64,000 bases of DNA from an uncultured Clostridia bacterium. GTDB lineage: Bacteria; Bacillota; Clostridia; Oscillospirales; Acutalibacteraceae. Below are positions 7,504 through 24,611 of the stretch, in pieces. The DNA is taken from contig CALWIO010000005.1 of NCBI GenBank assembly GCA_944380765.1, forward strand, positions 1-64,000. Reading direction: 5' to 3'. Under the pieces are notes generated by a model. That model searched no databases. It saw only the letters and a program-made list of their open reading frames with translations, and was not told where the DNA came from. The position numbers and the translations under genes were made by a program. The stretch's first letter is position 1, and the number at the start of each line of letters is the position of its first letter.

Positions 7504-10500
7504 TTATTTTATCGGCACTATCTTGAAAGAGTAGCTGTACTCTTTGTTGCAGTGCATTATGTACGGCTCGCGCACTCTCGCGTCTCCGGGCAGGTCGCCG
7601 CCGACACCGAGCTGATTAAGGTCGACATTAAATGTTGTAATGTCACGGTGCTTTAACTCGTGAATGTGCTTCGCGTATTGCAGTTCGTCCTGCGTGTAAT
7701 GCCACGCGCTGAAACAGAAAGGCGTGCCGCCTGCCGCTTCAAAGCGAAGACCTTTGCCGTCTTTGTTGGTAATCTCGGCAAATCTCACATCGGTGCGGTT
7801 TCCGTTTTCCTGCGGGCGCATATAGTGATGCTCCAAATCCGCAACGCTCATTTCATGCAGAGTAATCTTGCCGCCTGTCTTGCGGTCACAGTAGGTTTCC
7901 TGCGGCCCTCTGCCGTACCACTTAACACGATCAAATTCACGCAGCAGTCCCATTTTTGTTCCGAACCTTGTAAGGTTGAACATCTTGGGAGTTCCGGTGT
8001 GCGTAATTTCAAGAGAGCCGTCCGGGTTAATAACTATAACCGAGGTAACCGAGGAGAAGAACTGAACATTCCAGCTCACATTAACAACAAGCTGTCCTCT
8101 GTCGTTTTTCTCAGCCGATTTAACCGTTCCCTTTGCCGAGTTGGTGGCTCTCTGCCAGTTAAAATAGGGGTGGAAGGGAATGGTGAAGGGCACGAAATTT
8201 GTGTTTGAAAGGTCGTTGTCGGTAACCGCGCGGAAATAGTTGGGGCTTATGGGGGCTTTTAAGTATTCCTTGCCCGAATAAGTAAGCGAGGTTATTTTGC
8301 CCTTTACTATTTTGACTGAAAAATCGTCGCCCTTAGCGAATACTCCGGAGCTGTCCTTAACATAGGTAAGGTTTCCGCCCATGTGCGCCGGCAGCTGTGC
8401 GCGCTTTGCCTCTTTAACCGTGAACTGGTCAAAGCTCTGCTCGTATCCCGCTTCGCACCAGGGACGGGCGTTTTTGTTTATGAAAGAAACAATGAGCATG
8501 CACTCTTTTTCGGGCAGAGCGGACAGGTCATAGTCAATTTTTATCTCTTTCTCGGAAAGAGGAGCGCATACGGTATCGTTTATAATTCCGCTCTGAATCT
8601 CGACGCCCTCGGCTTGAAGGCTCCATCTGAACTCAAAGTCCGAAAGGTCGGTGAACATCTTTTTGTTAACAAGGATAAACTCACCCTTTTGAATGTCCTT
8701 TTCCTTGACCTTTATCTCGCAGTAAACCTTTTTAACCTCGTAGTAGGAGGGGTGGGGCTTTCTGTCGGCGGCAACAATTCCGTTGGCGCAGAAATAGGTG
8801 TTGCTGCCGGTCATGGCTGTGGTGTTCGGAATATGGGTGTATCTTCCCGGCTCGTATTTTTCAAAATCCGTTCCGTAAAGCCATTGGTCGCCGTCGGGCG
8901 TTTTGCGGCGTATAGCCTGGTCAACAAAATCCCATATATAGCCGCCCGCCATGTTGTCGTATTTCTCAAAATCGTCCATATATTCCTGGAAATTGCCGAG
9001 ACTGTTTTCCATGGCGTGGGCGTATTCGCAGATAAGCACGGGCTTTGTGTATGCGTCACTTCTTATGGGCTTTGAGTCGCCGGCGAGCTGATTGGCTATG
9101 TTGTCATAAAGGGTTATCTTTATCTCCTCGCGGTTGCCCAGTTTATCCATAATATCCTTTGTGGGATACATTCTCGGAATAACATCGGTCTTGGTAAGGT
9201 CAAAGTCCCCCTCATAGTGGAACTGGCGGGTTTTGTCAAGGCGCAGGGCAGCCTCTTTCATCTTCATAAAATTGCTGCCGTCTCCCGCCTCGTTGCCCAG
9301 CGACCACATAAATACGCAGGCGTGGTTGCGGTCACGCAGTACCATGCGCTCCATTCTGTCGATTACCGCGCCGGTCCAGACGGGGTTGTCACCGGGAACG
9401 CCTTTGCGCCGTACGCCGTGGGTTTCAAGGTCGCATTCGTCCATAACATAGAACCCGTACTCGTCGGCAATATCGTACAGAAGCGGGTCGTCGGGATAGT
9501 GCGAAGTCCTGATTGAGTTTATGTTGCAGCGTTTCATCAGCTTTAAGTCCTGATAAAACCTTTCTTTCGGAACCGCCCAGCCGTGGTCGGGGTCAAAGTC
9601 ATGGCGGTTAACGCCTCTTATCAGCATAGGCTGACCGTTAAAGAGAATTTTCTCGCCGACAATCTCAACCTTTTTAAAACCGAAGCGGATAGATTTGTAG
9701 GTGGTTTTTCCGTCAGCGGTAATTGAGATGAGCAGTTTATAAAGATACGGCGTCTCAGCCGACCATTTTTTCGGATTTTCAATGAGCTTTTCAAACCGAA
9801 TGGCGGAAGCTCCGCTTTGAAGAGCGACTTCCGTTTCGCCCAGCAGCGTTCTCTCGCCGCAGTCGTCAATCTCAGCCTTAACAGCGGCAATGCCCGCGTC
9901 CCCGTAGTTTTTAAGCGTAATTTCAAGGGCTGTCTTGCTGTCCTTGTACTCTGCGTCCAAATCCGTTGTAATAAAGAAATCACGGACGCATTTTTTGGGC
10001 TCGCAGAAAATGTAAACCTCTCTGTAAAGTCCGCAGAAAAGCCACATATCCTGATTTTCAAGATACGCCGCGTCAGAGAAACGGTAAACCTTTACGGCAA
10101 CCTTGTTCGAGCCGCCGCGCACGAGCTTAGTTATGTCAAACTCGTGGGGAGTCATACTGCCCTGAGAATATCCGGCAAAGGAGCCGTTTACATAAACCTC
10201 AATGGCCGATTTTGCCGCTCCGAAATGCAGGAATATTTCATTTCCCTCAAAATTTTCGGGCAAAGTGAATTCGCGTATGTAAAGCCCGATTTCCTGCATG
10301 GAGTAATCTATTGAAGGAATTTTGCTTTTGCTGCGGCTTAAAGCCCGGCAGAATGTGCTGGCGTAGTAATAGGGATAGCTTCCCGTGTCCTCTGTCTGCC
10401 ATACCGAAGGAACCGTAATATCGCGCCAGAACGAGGCGTCAAAATCCTCCTTGTAAAAATCTTCGGGACAGTTTTCAAGCCCCCTCTGCCAGTGGAACTT

Positions 10501-10650
10501 CCATGTTCCGTTGAGAGTCATTTTTGTTTTCGGTTCGGCGCGGTCAAGCGCGTCCTTTTCATCGTCATAAGAAAAGGCTATAACATGACCGTCCTCTTTG
10601 TTCTTCTTGAACACTTCGGGGTTTTCCCAGTCGAACTTGTATTTTCTCAT
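7504..10650 (-). CDS. lacZ: beta-galactosidase, GH2 (LacZ type)
   Basis: 1048-residue glycoside hydrolase family 2 enzyme of full LacZ length. Domains run in the LacZ order: jelly-roll sugar-binding domain, immunoglobulin-like domain, TIM barrel, second Ig-like domain and the C-terminal beta-galactosidase small-chain domain (PQETYCDRKTGG onward). The acid/base Glu lies in FMWSLGNEAGDG (about residue 454) and the nucleophile Glu in VLICEYAHAMENS (about 542). No signal peptide is visible, so it acts in the cytoplasm on imported lactose or galactosides. The ATG at 10650 has GGAGGG six bases upstream; an ATG five codons earlier contains the ribosome site itself. It is monocistronic. Confidence 0.93.
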   Translation of the reverse strand: MRKYKFDWENPEVFKKNKEDGHVIAFSYDDEKDALDRAEPKTKMTLNGTWKFHWQRGLENCPEDFYKEDFDASFWRDITVPSVWQTEDTGSYPYYYASTFCRALSRSKSKIPSIDYSMQEIGLYIREFTLPENFEGNEIFLHFGAAKSAIEVYVNGSFAGYSQGSMTPHEFDITKLVRGGSNKVAVKVYRFSDAAYLENQDMWLFCGLYREVYIFCEPKKCVRDFFITTDLDAEYKDSKTALEITLKNYGDAGIAAVKAEIDDCGERTLLGETEVALQSGASAIRFEKLIENPKKWSAETPYLYKLLISITADGKTTYKSIRFGFKKVEIVGEKILFNGQPMLIRGVNRHDFDPDHGWAVPKERFYQDLKLMKRCNINSIRTSHYPDDPLLYDIADEYGFYVMDECDLETHGVRRKGVPGDNPVWTGAVIDRMERMVLRDRNHACVFMWSLGNEAGDGSNFMKMKEAALRLDKTRQFHYEGDFDLTKTDVIPRMYPTKDIMDKLGNREEIKITLYDNIANQLAGDSKPIRSDAYTKPVLICEYAHAMENSLGNFQEYMDDFEKYDNMAGGYIWDFVDQAIRRKTPDGDQWLYGTDFEKYEPGRYTHIPNTTAMTGSNTYFCANGIVAADRKPHPSYYEVKKVYCEIKVKEKDIQKGEFILVNKKMFTDLSDFEFRWSLQAEGVEIQSGIINDTVCAPLSEKEIKIDYDLSALPEKECMLIVSFINKNARPWCEAGYEQSFDQFTVKEAKRAQLPAHMGGNLTYVKDSSGVFAKGDDFSVKIVKGKITSLTYSGKEYLKAPISPNYFRAVTDNDLSNTNFVPFTIPFHPYFNWQRATNSAKGTVKSAEKNDRGQLVVNVSWNVQFFSSVTSVIVINPDGSLEITHTGTPKMFNLTRFGTKMGLLREFDRVKWYGRGPQETYCDRKTGGKITLHEMSVADLEHHYMRPQENGNRTDVRFAEITNKDGKGLRFEAAGGTPFCFSAWHYTQDELQYAKHIHELKHRDITTFNVDLNQLGVGGDLPGDARVREPYIMHCNKEYSYSFKIVPIK

Positions 10651-10692
10651 TTTTTCCCTCCGCATAGTTTTTTCATAAAGTATATTTATCCC

Positions 10693-11880
10693 TTATTCGC
10701 TTTTTGAAGCGAGATATTCCACAAACTGCTTGGCTGTTCTGGGGCTTCGTCCGCCGTTTCTCAAAGCGAACGCTTCCGCCGATTTAAACAGCTCGTTTTC
10801 GTCCATACTTATATTATACTCTATTGACAGATTTTTCACAATAGATAAATACAAATCTTTGTCGGGGCGTGAAAATGTCACTTTCAGCCCGAATCTTGCC
10901 GAAAGGCTCGTGATTTCCTGAATCGTGTCCTGCAAATGCACATCATCGCCGTTGCGGTCGCTGAAATTCTCGCGTACCAGATTGCGCCTGTTCGAGGTGG
11001 CGTAAATCGCGATGTTCGAGGTCTTGCCGGCAACTCCGCCTTCAAGTATGGCTTTAAGCGCTCCGAAGTCCGCGTCATTTGAAGAAAAGCTCAGGTCATC
11101 TATGAAAATAATGAATTTCAGCGGATTCTCCGCCAGCTTGTCAAGCACATCGGGCAAAGAATAAAGTTGATTTTTCTTGATTTCAACAAGCCTGAGTCCC
11201 ATTTTCCAGTATTCGTTCACAATGCCCTTTACGGTGCTGCTCTTTCCGCTTCCCGCGTCACCGTAAAGCAGAACATTGTTGCAGGGCTTTGAGTGTATAA
11301 GCGCCAGCGTGTTGTCAATAACCTTCTGCCGTTCCAGCTCGTAGCCGCTCAGCTGCGAAAGCCTCTGCGGGTCGGAATATCTGACCGGCACAATCTCGCC
11401 GTTTTTATAAAGGAACATTTTATGCCCGGCGTAAATTCCGTATCCGGTAGTTTTGATTTCGCTTATTTTCTTTTTGTAGAGCGCCTTTATGTCAACCGGG
11501 CTGTTTTTCCACTCCGGCAGAAAAAACCGAGCGCCCACAGCCGCCTTTACATCTTTGCACTCAGTTGCGGCAAGCTCTGCAAAAAGCCCCAGCTCGTTTT
11601 CGCAGGCGGCTTCAAGCGGGGGAGTAAGCCTGTCCGCGGCGGCGGCCTTTACATATATGTTTTCATCGTCCTGTAAAAGTCCGTTCAGATATTCGCTTAA
11701 ATTGTCGCCCGACTCATATAAAGCCGCCACAAAGTCCGAGTAAAGAGAAACGCTTTCGCTTACGCTGCCGCAGTCCGATTCCAAAAGCTTAATCAGAGCG
11801 CTTACCGCCCGGTCCTTTAAAACATTTTTAAAGATAACAGAAGCTTTAAGTCGGGTGCACAGATTTTCATAGGTTTTCAT
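10693..11880 (-). CDS. DUF815 family AAA+ ATPase
   Basis: 395-residue protein. A helical N-terminal half of about 140 residues is followed by a P-loop ATPase domain: Walker A GDAGSGKSS (207-215), Walker B FIIFIDD (about 256-262), and a sensor-like YATSNRRNLV. This arrangement is the DUF815 family, conserved in bacteria and without a firmly assigned role; some annotations call it a predicted ATPase of the AAA+ superfamily. Its 3' end lies 42 bp upstream of lacZ on the same strand, but nothing in the sequence ties the two functions. Confidence 0.85.
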   Translation of the reverse strand: MKTYENLCTRLKASVIFKNVLKDRAVSALIKLLESDCGSVSESVSLYSDFVAALYESGDNLSEYLNGLLQDDENIYVKAAAADRLTPPLEAACENELGLFAELAATECKDVKAAVGARFFLPEWKNSPVDIKALYKKKISEIKTTGYGIYAGHKMFLYKNGEIVPVRYSDPQRLSQLSGYELERQKVIDNTLALIHSKPCNNVLLYGDAGSGKSSTVKGIVNEYWKMGLRLVEIKKNQLYSLPDVLDKLAENPLKFIIFIDDLSFSSNDADFGALKAILEGGVAGKTSNIAIYATSNRRNLVRENFSDRNGDDVHLQDTIQEITSLSARFGLKVTFSRPDKDLYLSIVKNLSIEYNISMDENELFKSAEAFALRNGGRSPRTAKQFVEYLASKSE

Positions 11881-11927
11881 TTTAACAAGTCCTTATGTAA
11901 AAATTTTACTTTTTTAAAAATTCGCTA

Positions 11928-11956
11928 TTGACATCTTGACAGGATATGTATATAAT
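11928..11956 (+). promoter_or_regulatory. consensus sigma-A promoter of rpoBC
   Basis: TTGACA (11928-11933), a 17-nt spacer and TATAAT (11951-11956) are all perfect consensus. A second TTGACA starts 8 nt later (11936). This gives rpoB its own promoter, in line with the absence of rplKAJL upstream. Confidence 0.85.
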
Positions 11957-11962
11957 AATAAA

Positions 11963-12152
11963 TTGCTATTTATAATGGAAATATATACGCTGACGCATTT
12001 TGCGCAACACATAGTGTACCATAAAAAATAACAAAAAGCAAGGTACAAAACCCTTTGATTTTAGTAATCTCCACGCTTTTCGCGCGCGGCCCTCAATCCC
12101 GGGCGCGGAGGCTGTCAGGAATAAAAAAATGAACGGAGAGTGATTAAGCCCT
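11963..12152 (+). other. rpoB 5' leader
   Basis: About 190 nt of untranslated leader lies between the predicted start and rpoB. A GC-rich hairpin near 12085-12110 (CGCgGCCC against GGGCGCG) is flanked by CTCC/GGAG that can pair. It is not followed by a U-run, so it is not an obvious terminator. I see no coding potential in it. Confidence 0.45.
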
Positions 12153-15899
<3,747 letters not shown>

Positions 15900-15931
15900 T
15901 TGACTAATAGAAGGAAGAAGGGCTGTAACTA

Positions 15932-19513
<3,582 letters not shown>

Positions 19514-19524
19514 AATGTAATTTT

Positions 19525-19567
19525 CGGGAGAAATCCTGCGGGGTTTCTCCCGATTTTTGCCTTTTTT
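19525..19567 (+). terminator. rho-independent terminator after rpoC
   Basis: CGGGAGAAA (19525-19533) pairs with TTTCTCCCG (19544-19552), followed by ATTTTTG and a second T-run. Confidence 0.9.
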
Positions 19568-19588
19568 CAAAAAATAATTATAAAGCAC

Positions 19589-19618
19589 TTGACAAAATCT
19601 GAGTGTTAATGGTAAACT
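19589..19618 (+). promoter_or_regulatory. promoter of the rpsL-rpsG-fusA operon
   Basis: TTGACA (19589-19594), an 18-nt spacer and TAAACT (19613-19618). The leader that follows holds two small hairpins, CGGGTA/TACCCG and AGGAAAT/ATTTCCT, before GGAGGTG at the rpsL start. Confidence 0.7.
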
Positions 19619-19713
19619 CATTAAGTATGCGGGTAGAAATACCCGTCGGTTTGCTGTGTCAGGAAATAAAATTTCCTTTCATATAAAATTAAGTACGGAG
19701 GTGAATCAGCTAA

Positions 19714-20136
19714 ATGCCAACCTTTAATCAGCTCGTTCGCAACGGCAGAGAAACAGCTACGAAAAAGTCTAAGGCTCCCGCTCTGGGCAAAGGTCTTAAC
19801 TCCAAGAAAAATGTTATGACCGATAACAATTCTCCCCAGAAGAGAGGCGTCTGCACGGTTGTTAAGACCGACACGCCCAAAAAGCCTAACTCGGCTCTTC
19901 GTAAACTCGCCAGAGTTCGTCTGACAAACGGAATCGAAGTTTCGGCTTATATTCCCGGAGTCGGCCACAATTTGCAGGAGCACTCGGTTGTTCTCATAAG
20001 AGGCGGCCGTGTTAAGGACCTTCCCGGTGTTCGTTACCACATTATCCGCGGAACGCTTGATACTCAGGGCGTTAACGGAAGAATGCAGGCTCGTTCAAAA
20101 TACGGCGCAAAGCGTCCTAAGGCTGCAAAAAAATAA
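19714..20136 (+). CDS. rpsL: 30S ribosomal protein S12
   Basis: 140-residue S12, a decoding-centre protein. The signatures KKPNSALRK and [14 protein letters not shown] are intact, with lysine at both positions where streptomycin-resistance substitutions occur, so the wild-type state is predicted. GGAGGTG precedes the ATG. First gene of the str operon here. Confidence 0.97.
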   Translation: MPTFNQLVRNGRETATKKSKAPALGKGLNSKKNVMTDNNSPQKRGVCTVVKTDTPKKPNSALRKLARVRLTNGIEVSAYIPGVGHNLQEHSVVLIRGGRVKDLPGVRYHIIRGTLDTQGVNGRMQARSKYGAKRPKAAKK

Positions 20137-20776
<640 letters not shown>

Positions 20777-20812
20777 TTTACCCGAAACATTCAGTTTAAA
20801 ACGGAGGATATT

Positions 20813-22891
20813 ATGCCAAGAAAGGTATCTCTTGAAAAAACAAGAAATATTGGTATTATGGCTCATATCGACGCAGGTAAAACAACAACTACCGAGCGCA
20901 TTTTGTTCTATACCGGCGTTAACCATAAGATAGGCGAAACACATGACGGTTCCGCTACTATGGACTGGATGGAGCAGGAGCAGGAGAGAGGTATCACCAT
21001 CACTTCTGCGGCTACAACATGTTTCTGGAAAGACCATCGTATCAATATTATCGACACTCCCGGCCATGTTGACTTTACGGTTGAAGTTCAGCGTTCTCTG
21101 CGCGTGCTTGACGGTTCGGTAACCGTACTCTGCGCTAAGGGCGGCGTTGAGCCTCAGTCTGAAACCGTTTGGCGTCAGGCCGATGAGTATAAGGTACCCA
21201 GAATGATATTCGTAAACAAAATGGATATCATGGGCGCCGATTTCTACCGTGTTCTCGATATGGTTAAGGAGCGCTTCAACTGCAACGCGGTTCCGATTCA
21301 GCTCCCCATCGGCGCTGAGAGCACATTTAAGGGCATTGTTGACCTTCTCAACAATGACGCCGAAGTCTATTATGACGACTTGGGCAAGGATATAAGACAC
21401 GAGCCCATTCCCGACGATATGAAAGAGCTTGCCGAGAAATACCGCACAGCGCTTATCGAATCCGTCGTTGAGCTTGACGAAGGTCTTATGGAAAAATATT
21501 TCGAGGGCGAGGAGCCCACTGTTGAGGAAATGAAAAAGGTTATCCGCAAGGCTACCATCGCAAACGAAATGGTACCCGTATGCTGCGGAACCGCATACCG
21601 CAACAAGGGCGTTCAGCCTCTCCTCGACGCCATAGTTGACTTTATGCCCGCTCCTACGGACATTGAGTCTATCAAGGGCACAAATCCCGAAACCGACGAA
21701 GAGGAGTACAGACACTCTTCCGACAGCGAGCCTTTTGCCGCTCTCGCTTTCAAGATCGCGACAGACCCGTTCGTAGGAAAGCTCTGCTTCTTCCGCGTAT
21801 ATTCCGGAACAGTTGACGCCGGAACAACAGTCTATAACTCGGTTAAGGATTCAAGAGAGAGAATGGGAAGAATCCTGCAAATGCACGCTAACCACCGTGA
21901 GGATATCGAAACGGTTTACGCGGGCGACATTGCCGCCGCGGTAGGTCTTAAAAACACCACAACGGGCGACACTCTCTGCGATGAGAAGAACCCCATAATT
22001 CTTGAATCAATGAACTTCCCGGAGCCCGTTATCCGCGTAGCTATCGAGCCTAAAACAAAGGCCGGTCAGGAAAAAATGGGTATCGGACTTCAGAAACTTG
22101 CCGAAGAGGACCCCACATTCCGCTGCTATACCGATGAGGAAACAGGACAGACAATTATCGCCGGTATGGGTGAGCTTCACCTTGAAATCATCGTTGACAG
22201 ACTTATGCGTGAGTTTAAGGTTGAGGCGAATGTAGGTAAACCTCAGGTTGCCTACCGCGAAACAATCCGCGCTGCGGCTTCTTCCGATACGAAGTATGCC
22301 CGTCAGTCAGGCGGTAAAGGTCAGTACGGTCATGTTAAAATCAATATCGAGCCCAACCCCGACAAGGGTTATGAGTTCGTAAACAATATTGTCGGCGGCG
22401 CTATCCCCAAGGAGTATATCGCTCCCGTTGACGCGGGTATTCAGGGCGCAATGCAGTCCGGTGTTCTTGCCGGCTACAGCATGGTCGATGTAAAGGTTAC
22501 CCTGTACGACGGTTCATATCACGAGGTTGACTCCTCTGAAATGGCGTTCAAGATTGCCGGTTCAATGGCGTTCAAGGACGCTGCCAAAAAGGCTAACCCC
22601 GTACTTCTTGAACCGATAATGAAAGTTGTTGTCATTACTCCCGAGGAGTATATGGGCGATGTTATCGGCGACCTTAACTCACGCCGCGGCGAAATTCAGG
22701 GCTTTGAAGACCGCTCAGGCGTTAAGCAGATTAACGCGAGAGTTCCTCTTGCCGAGATGTTCGGTTACGCTACCGACCTTCGTTCAAAAACACAGGGACG
22801 CGGTCAGTATGTAATGGAGCCCGACGGCTATAAAGAGGTTCCCAAGTCAATTTCGGAATCAATTATCAGCGACAGAAGCAAAAAGGACTGA
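20813..22891 (+). CDS. fusA: translation elongation factor G
   Basis: 692-residue EF-G, the GTPase that drives ribosomal translocation. The G1 motif [16 protein letters not shown]2 around RGITI, G3 DTPGHVDF and G4 NKMD are present, followed by domains II-V with the typical [17 protein letters not shown] near the end. GGAGGATATT precedes the ATG. A long open frame on the opposite strand (20693-21715) is a shadow. Confidence 0.97.
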   Translation: MPRKVSLEKTRNIGIMAHIDAGKTTTTERILFYTGVNHKIGETHDGSATMDWMEQEQERGITITSAATTCFWKDHRINIIDTPGHVDFTVEVQRSLRVLDGSVTVLCAKGGVEPQSETVWRQADEYKVPRMIFVNKMDIMGADFYRVLDMVKERFNCNAVPIQLPIGAESTFKGIVDLLNNDAEVYYDDLGKDIRHEPIPDDMKELAEKYRTALIESVVELDEGLMEKYFEGEEPTVEEMKKVIRKATIANEMVPVCCGTAYRNKGVQPLLDAIVDFMPAPTDIESIKGTNPETDEEEYRHSSDSEPFAALAFKIATDPFVGKLCFFRVYSGTVDAGTTVYNSVKDSRERMGRILQMHANHREDIETVYAGDIAAAVGLKNTTTGDTLCDEKNPIILESMNFPEPVIRVAIEPKTKAGQEKMGIGLQKLAEEDPTFRCYTDEETGQTIIAGMGELHLEIIVDRLMREFKVEANVGKPQVAYRETIRAAASSDTKYARQSGGKGQYGHVKINIEPNPDKGYEFVNNIVGGAIPKEYIAPVDAGIQGAMQSGVLAGYSMVDVKVTLYDGSYHEVDSSEMAFKIAGSMAFKDAAKKANPVLLEPIMKVVVITPEEYMGDVIGDLNSRRGEIQGFEDRSGVKQINARVPLAEMFGYATDLRSKTQGRGQYVMEPDGYKEVPKSISESIISDRSKKD

Positions 22892-22908
22892 TAATTTCCG
22901 AAAAAGTC

Positions 22909-22937
22909 TTGAAATTTTTCAGGATAATTGATACAAT
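22909..22937 (+). promoter_or_regulatory. internal promoter for tuf
   Basis: TTGAAA (22909-22914), a 17-nt spacer and TACAAT (22932-22937) in the 101-bp fusA-tuf gap. It would allow extra EF-Tu synthesis over EF-G. Confidence 0.65.
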
Positions 22938-22992
22938 ATGTATCACATGAAATGTAAATTATACTTTTCAAAAATAAAGGAGGATTATTCCA

Positions 22993-24189
22993 ATGGCAAA
23001 GGCAAAATTTGAAAGAACAAAACCCCATGTTAATATTGGTACCATCGGTCACGTTGACCACGGTAAAACAACATTAACAGCTGCTATCACAAAGACACTC
23101 GCTTCCAAGGGTCAGGCTGATTTCGTTGACTATGCAAACATCGATAAGGCTCCCGAAGAGAGAGAGCGCGGCATCACAATCAACACAGCTCACGTTGAGT
23201 ACGAGACCGAGAAGCGTCACTATGCTCATGTTGACTGCCCCGGCCACGCCGACTATATCAAGAACATGATCACAGGTGCTGCTCAGATGGACGGCGCTAT
23301 CCTTGTTATCGCTGCCACCGACGGCCCCATGGCTCAGACAAAAGAGCACCTTCTTCTTGCCCGTCAGGTTGGCGTTCCTTACATCATCGTATTCATGAAT
23401 AAGGTTGACCAGGTTGACGACGAAGAGCTTCTTGAGCTTGTTGAAATGGAAATCCGTGAAACTCTTAACGAGTATGAGTTCCCCGGCGACGATATTCCGA
23501 TAATCAAGGGCTCCGCTCTTAAAGCTCTTGAATCCGACGATCCTAACTCTGACGATGTTAAATGCATCTGGGAGCTTATGGACGCTGTTGACACCTACAT
23601 TCCCACACCCGACAGAAAGGCCGACCAGCCCTTCCTTATGCCTGTTGAGGATGTATTCACAATCACAGGCCGCGGCACAGTTGCCACCGGCAGAGTTGAG
23701 CGCGGACAGCTTAGAACTTCTGAGGAAGTTGAAATCGTTGGTCTTACCGACGAGAAGAAAAAGACAGTTGTTACCGGTATCGAGATGTTCAGAAAGATTC
23801 TTGACTACGCTGAGGCGGGCGACAATATAGGCGCTCTTCTCCGTGGTATTCAAAGAACTGAAATCGAGCGCGGACAGGTTCTTGCGAAACCCGGCACAAT
23901 TCACCCCCACACCAAGTTCTCAGGTCAGGTTTATGTTCTGACTAAGGACGAGGGCGGCCGTCACACACCTTTCTTCAACAACTATCGTCCCCAGTTCTAT
24001 TTCAGAACAACTGATGTTACCGGCACAATTTCTCTTCCCGAAGGCGTTGAGATGTGCATGCCCGGCGACAATGTTGTAATGGATGTTGAGCTCATTACTC
24101 CCATCGCTATTGAAGAGGGACTTCGTTTTGCTATCCGTGAGGGCGGCAGAACAGTTGGTTCAGGCGTTGTAACAAAGATTAACGAGTAA
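22993..24189 (+). CDS. tuf: translation elongation factor Tu
   Basis: 398-residue EF-Tu. The GTPase motifs [16 protein letters not shown] and NKVDQVDD and the domain II/III sequence are canonical. AAAGGAGG precedes the ATG. Only one tuf copy is seen in the window. The S10 ribosomal operon that follows tuf in some bacteria is not here; the gene ends with the strong hairpin at 24205. Confidence 0.98.
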   Translation: MAKAKFERTKPHVNIGTIGHVDHGKTTLTAAITKTLASKGQADFVDYANIDKAPEERERGITINTAHVEYETEKRHYAHVDCPGHADYIKNMITGAAQMDGAILVIAATDGPMAQTKEHLLLARQVGVPYIIVFMNKVDQVDDEELLELVEMEIRETLNEYEFPGDDIPIIKGSALKALESDDPNSDDVKCIWELMDAVDTYIPTPDRKADQPFLMPVEDVFTITGRGTVATGRVERGQLRTSEEVEIVGLTDEKKKTVVTGIEMFRKILDYAEAGDNIGALLRGIQRTEIERGQVLAKPGTIHPHTKFSGQVYVLTKDEGGRHTPFFNNYRPQFYFRTTDVTGTISLPEGVEMCMPGDNVVMDVELITPIAIEEGLRFAIREGGRTVGSGVVTKINE

Positions 24190-24204
24190 TCTTAGCAAGT
24201 TTAA

Positions 24205-24236
24205 GCTCCTCTATCTTCGGATAGGGGAGCTTTTTT
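24205..24236 (+). terminator. rho-independent terminator after tuf
   Basis: GCTCCTCTATC / GATAGGGGAGC with a UUCG tetraloop, followed by six T. Confidence 0.95.
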
Positions 24237-24311
24237 AAAATCAATATACGCCTTTTTTAACGCCGGATTTAACCCCGGCGGATAAAAAGACATTACCTGA
24301 GGAATATTGTA

Positions 24312-24515
24312 ATGGAACAAAAGAAAATCGACAGAATAAACAGCCTTGCCTTAAAGGCAAAAACGGTGGGCTTAACGCCGGAGGAAATAACCGAGCAGAC
24401 AAATCTCAGAAGAGAATATATCGACAGCTTTAAAAAAAGCCTTACCTCTCAGCTTGACAATATGTATATCGTTGACGAAAAGGGCAATAAGGTCAAGGTT
24501 AAAAAGAAAAAATAA
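24312..24515 (+). CDS. DUF896 (UPF0291, YnzC-like) protein
   Basis: 67-residue, highly charged, helical protein. The pattern KIDRINSLALKAKTVGLTPEE followed by LRREYIDSFKKSL is that of the DUF896 family (B. subtilis YnzC/YneB-operon type), two-helix proteins found in Firmicutes, some linked to the SOS response; no function is assigned. The tail is lysine-rich. The ribosome site (CCTGAGGAATATTGT) is adequate. It stands alone between the tuf terminator and the promoter at 24546. Confidence 0.85.
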   Translation: MEQKKIDRINSLALKAKTVGLTPEEITEQTNLRREYIDSFKKSLTSQLDNMYIVDEKGNKVKVKKKK

Positions 24516-24545
24516 ACATATATTGGGAGCAGGACGCTCGGTTGC

Positions 24546-24575
24546 TTGACTTAACCGCTAAATATAGTGTATAAT
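24546..24575 (+). promoter_or_regulatory. promoter of the topoisomerase pair
   Basis: TTGACT (24546-24551), an 18-nt spacer and TATAAT (24570-24575), 36 nt upstream of the start codon. Confidence 0.7.
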
Positions 24576-24611
24576 ATTTTCCGGTTAATTTTCTGAAAAA
24601 GGATGTAAAGT

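Noticed and set aside
8383..9075. 230-codon open frame opposite lacZ
   Set aside because: Antisense to catalytic parts of LacZ, no start signal and no family resemblance.
19714..20136. streptomycin-resistance substitutions in rpsL
   Set aside because: Both key lysines are retained.
23074..23910. 278-codon open frame opposite tuf
   Set aside because: Antisense to EF-Tu, one of the most constrained genes; a known source of long shadow frames.
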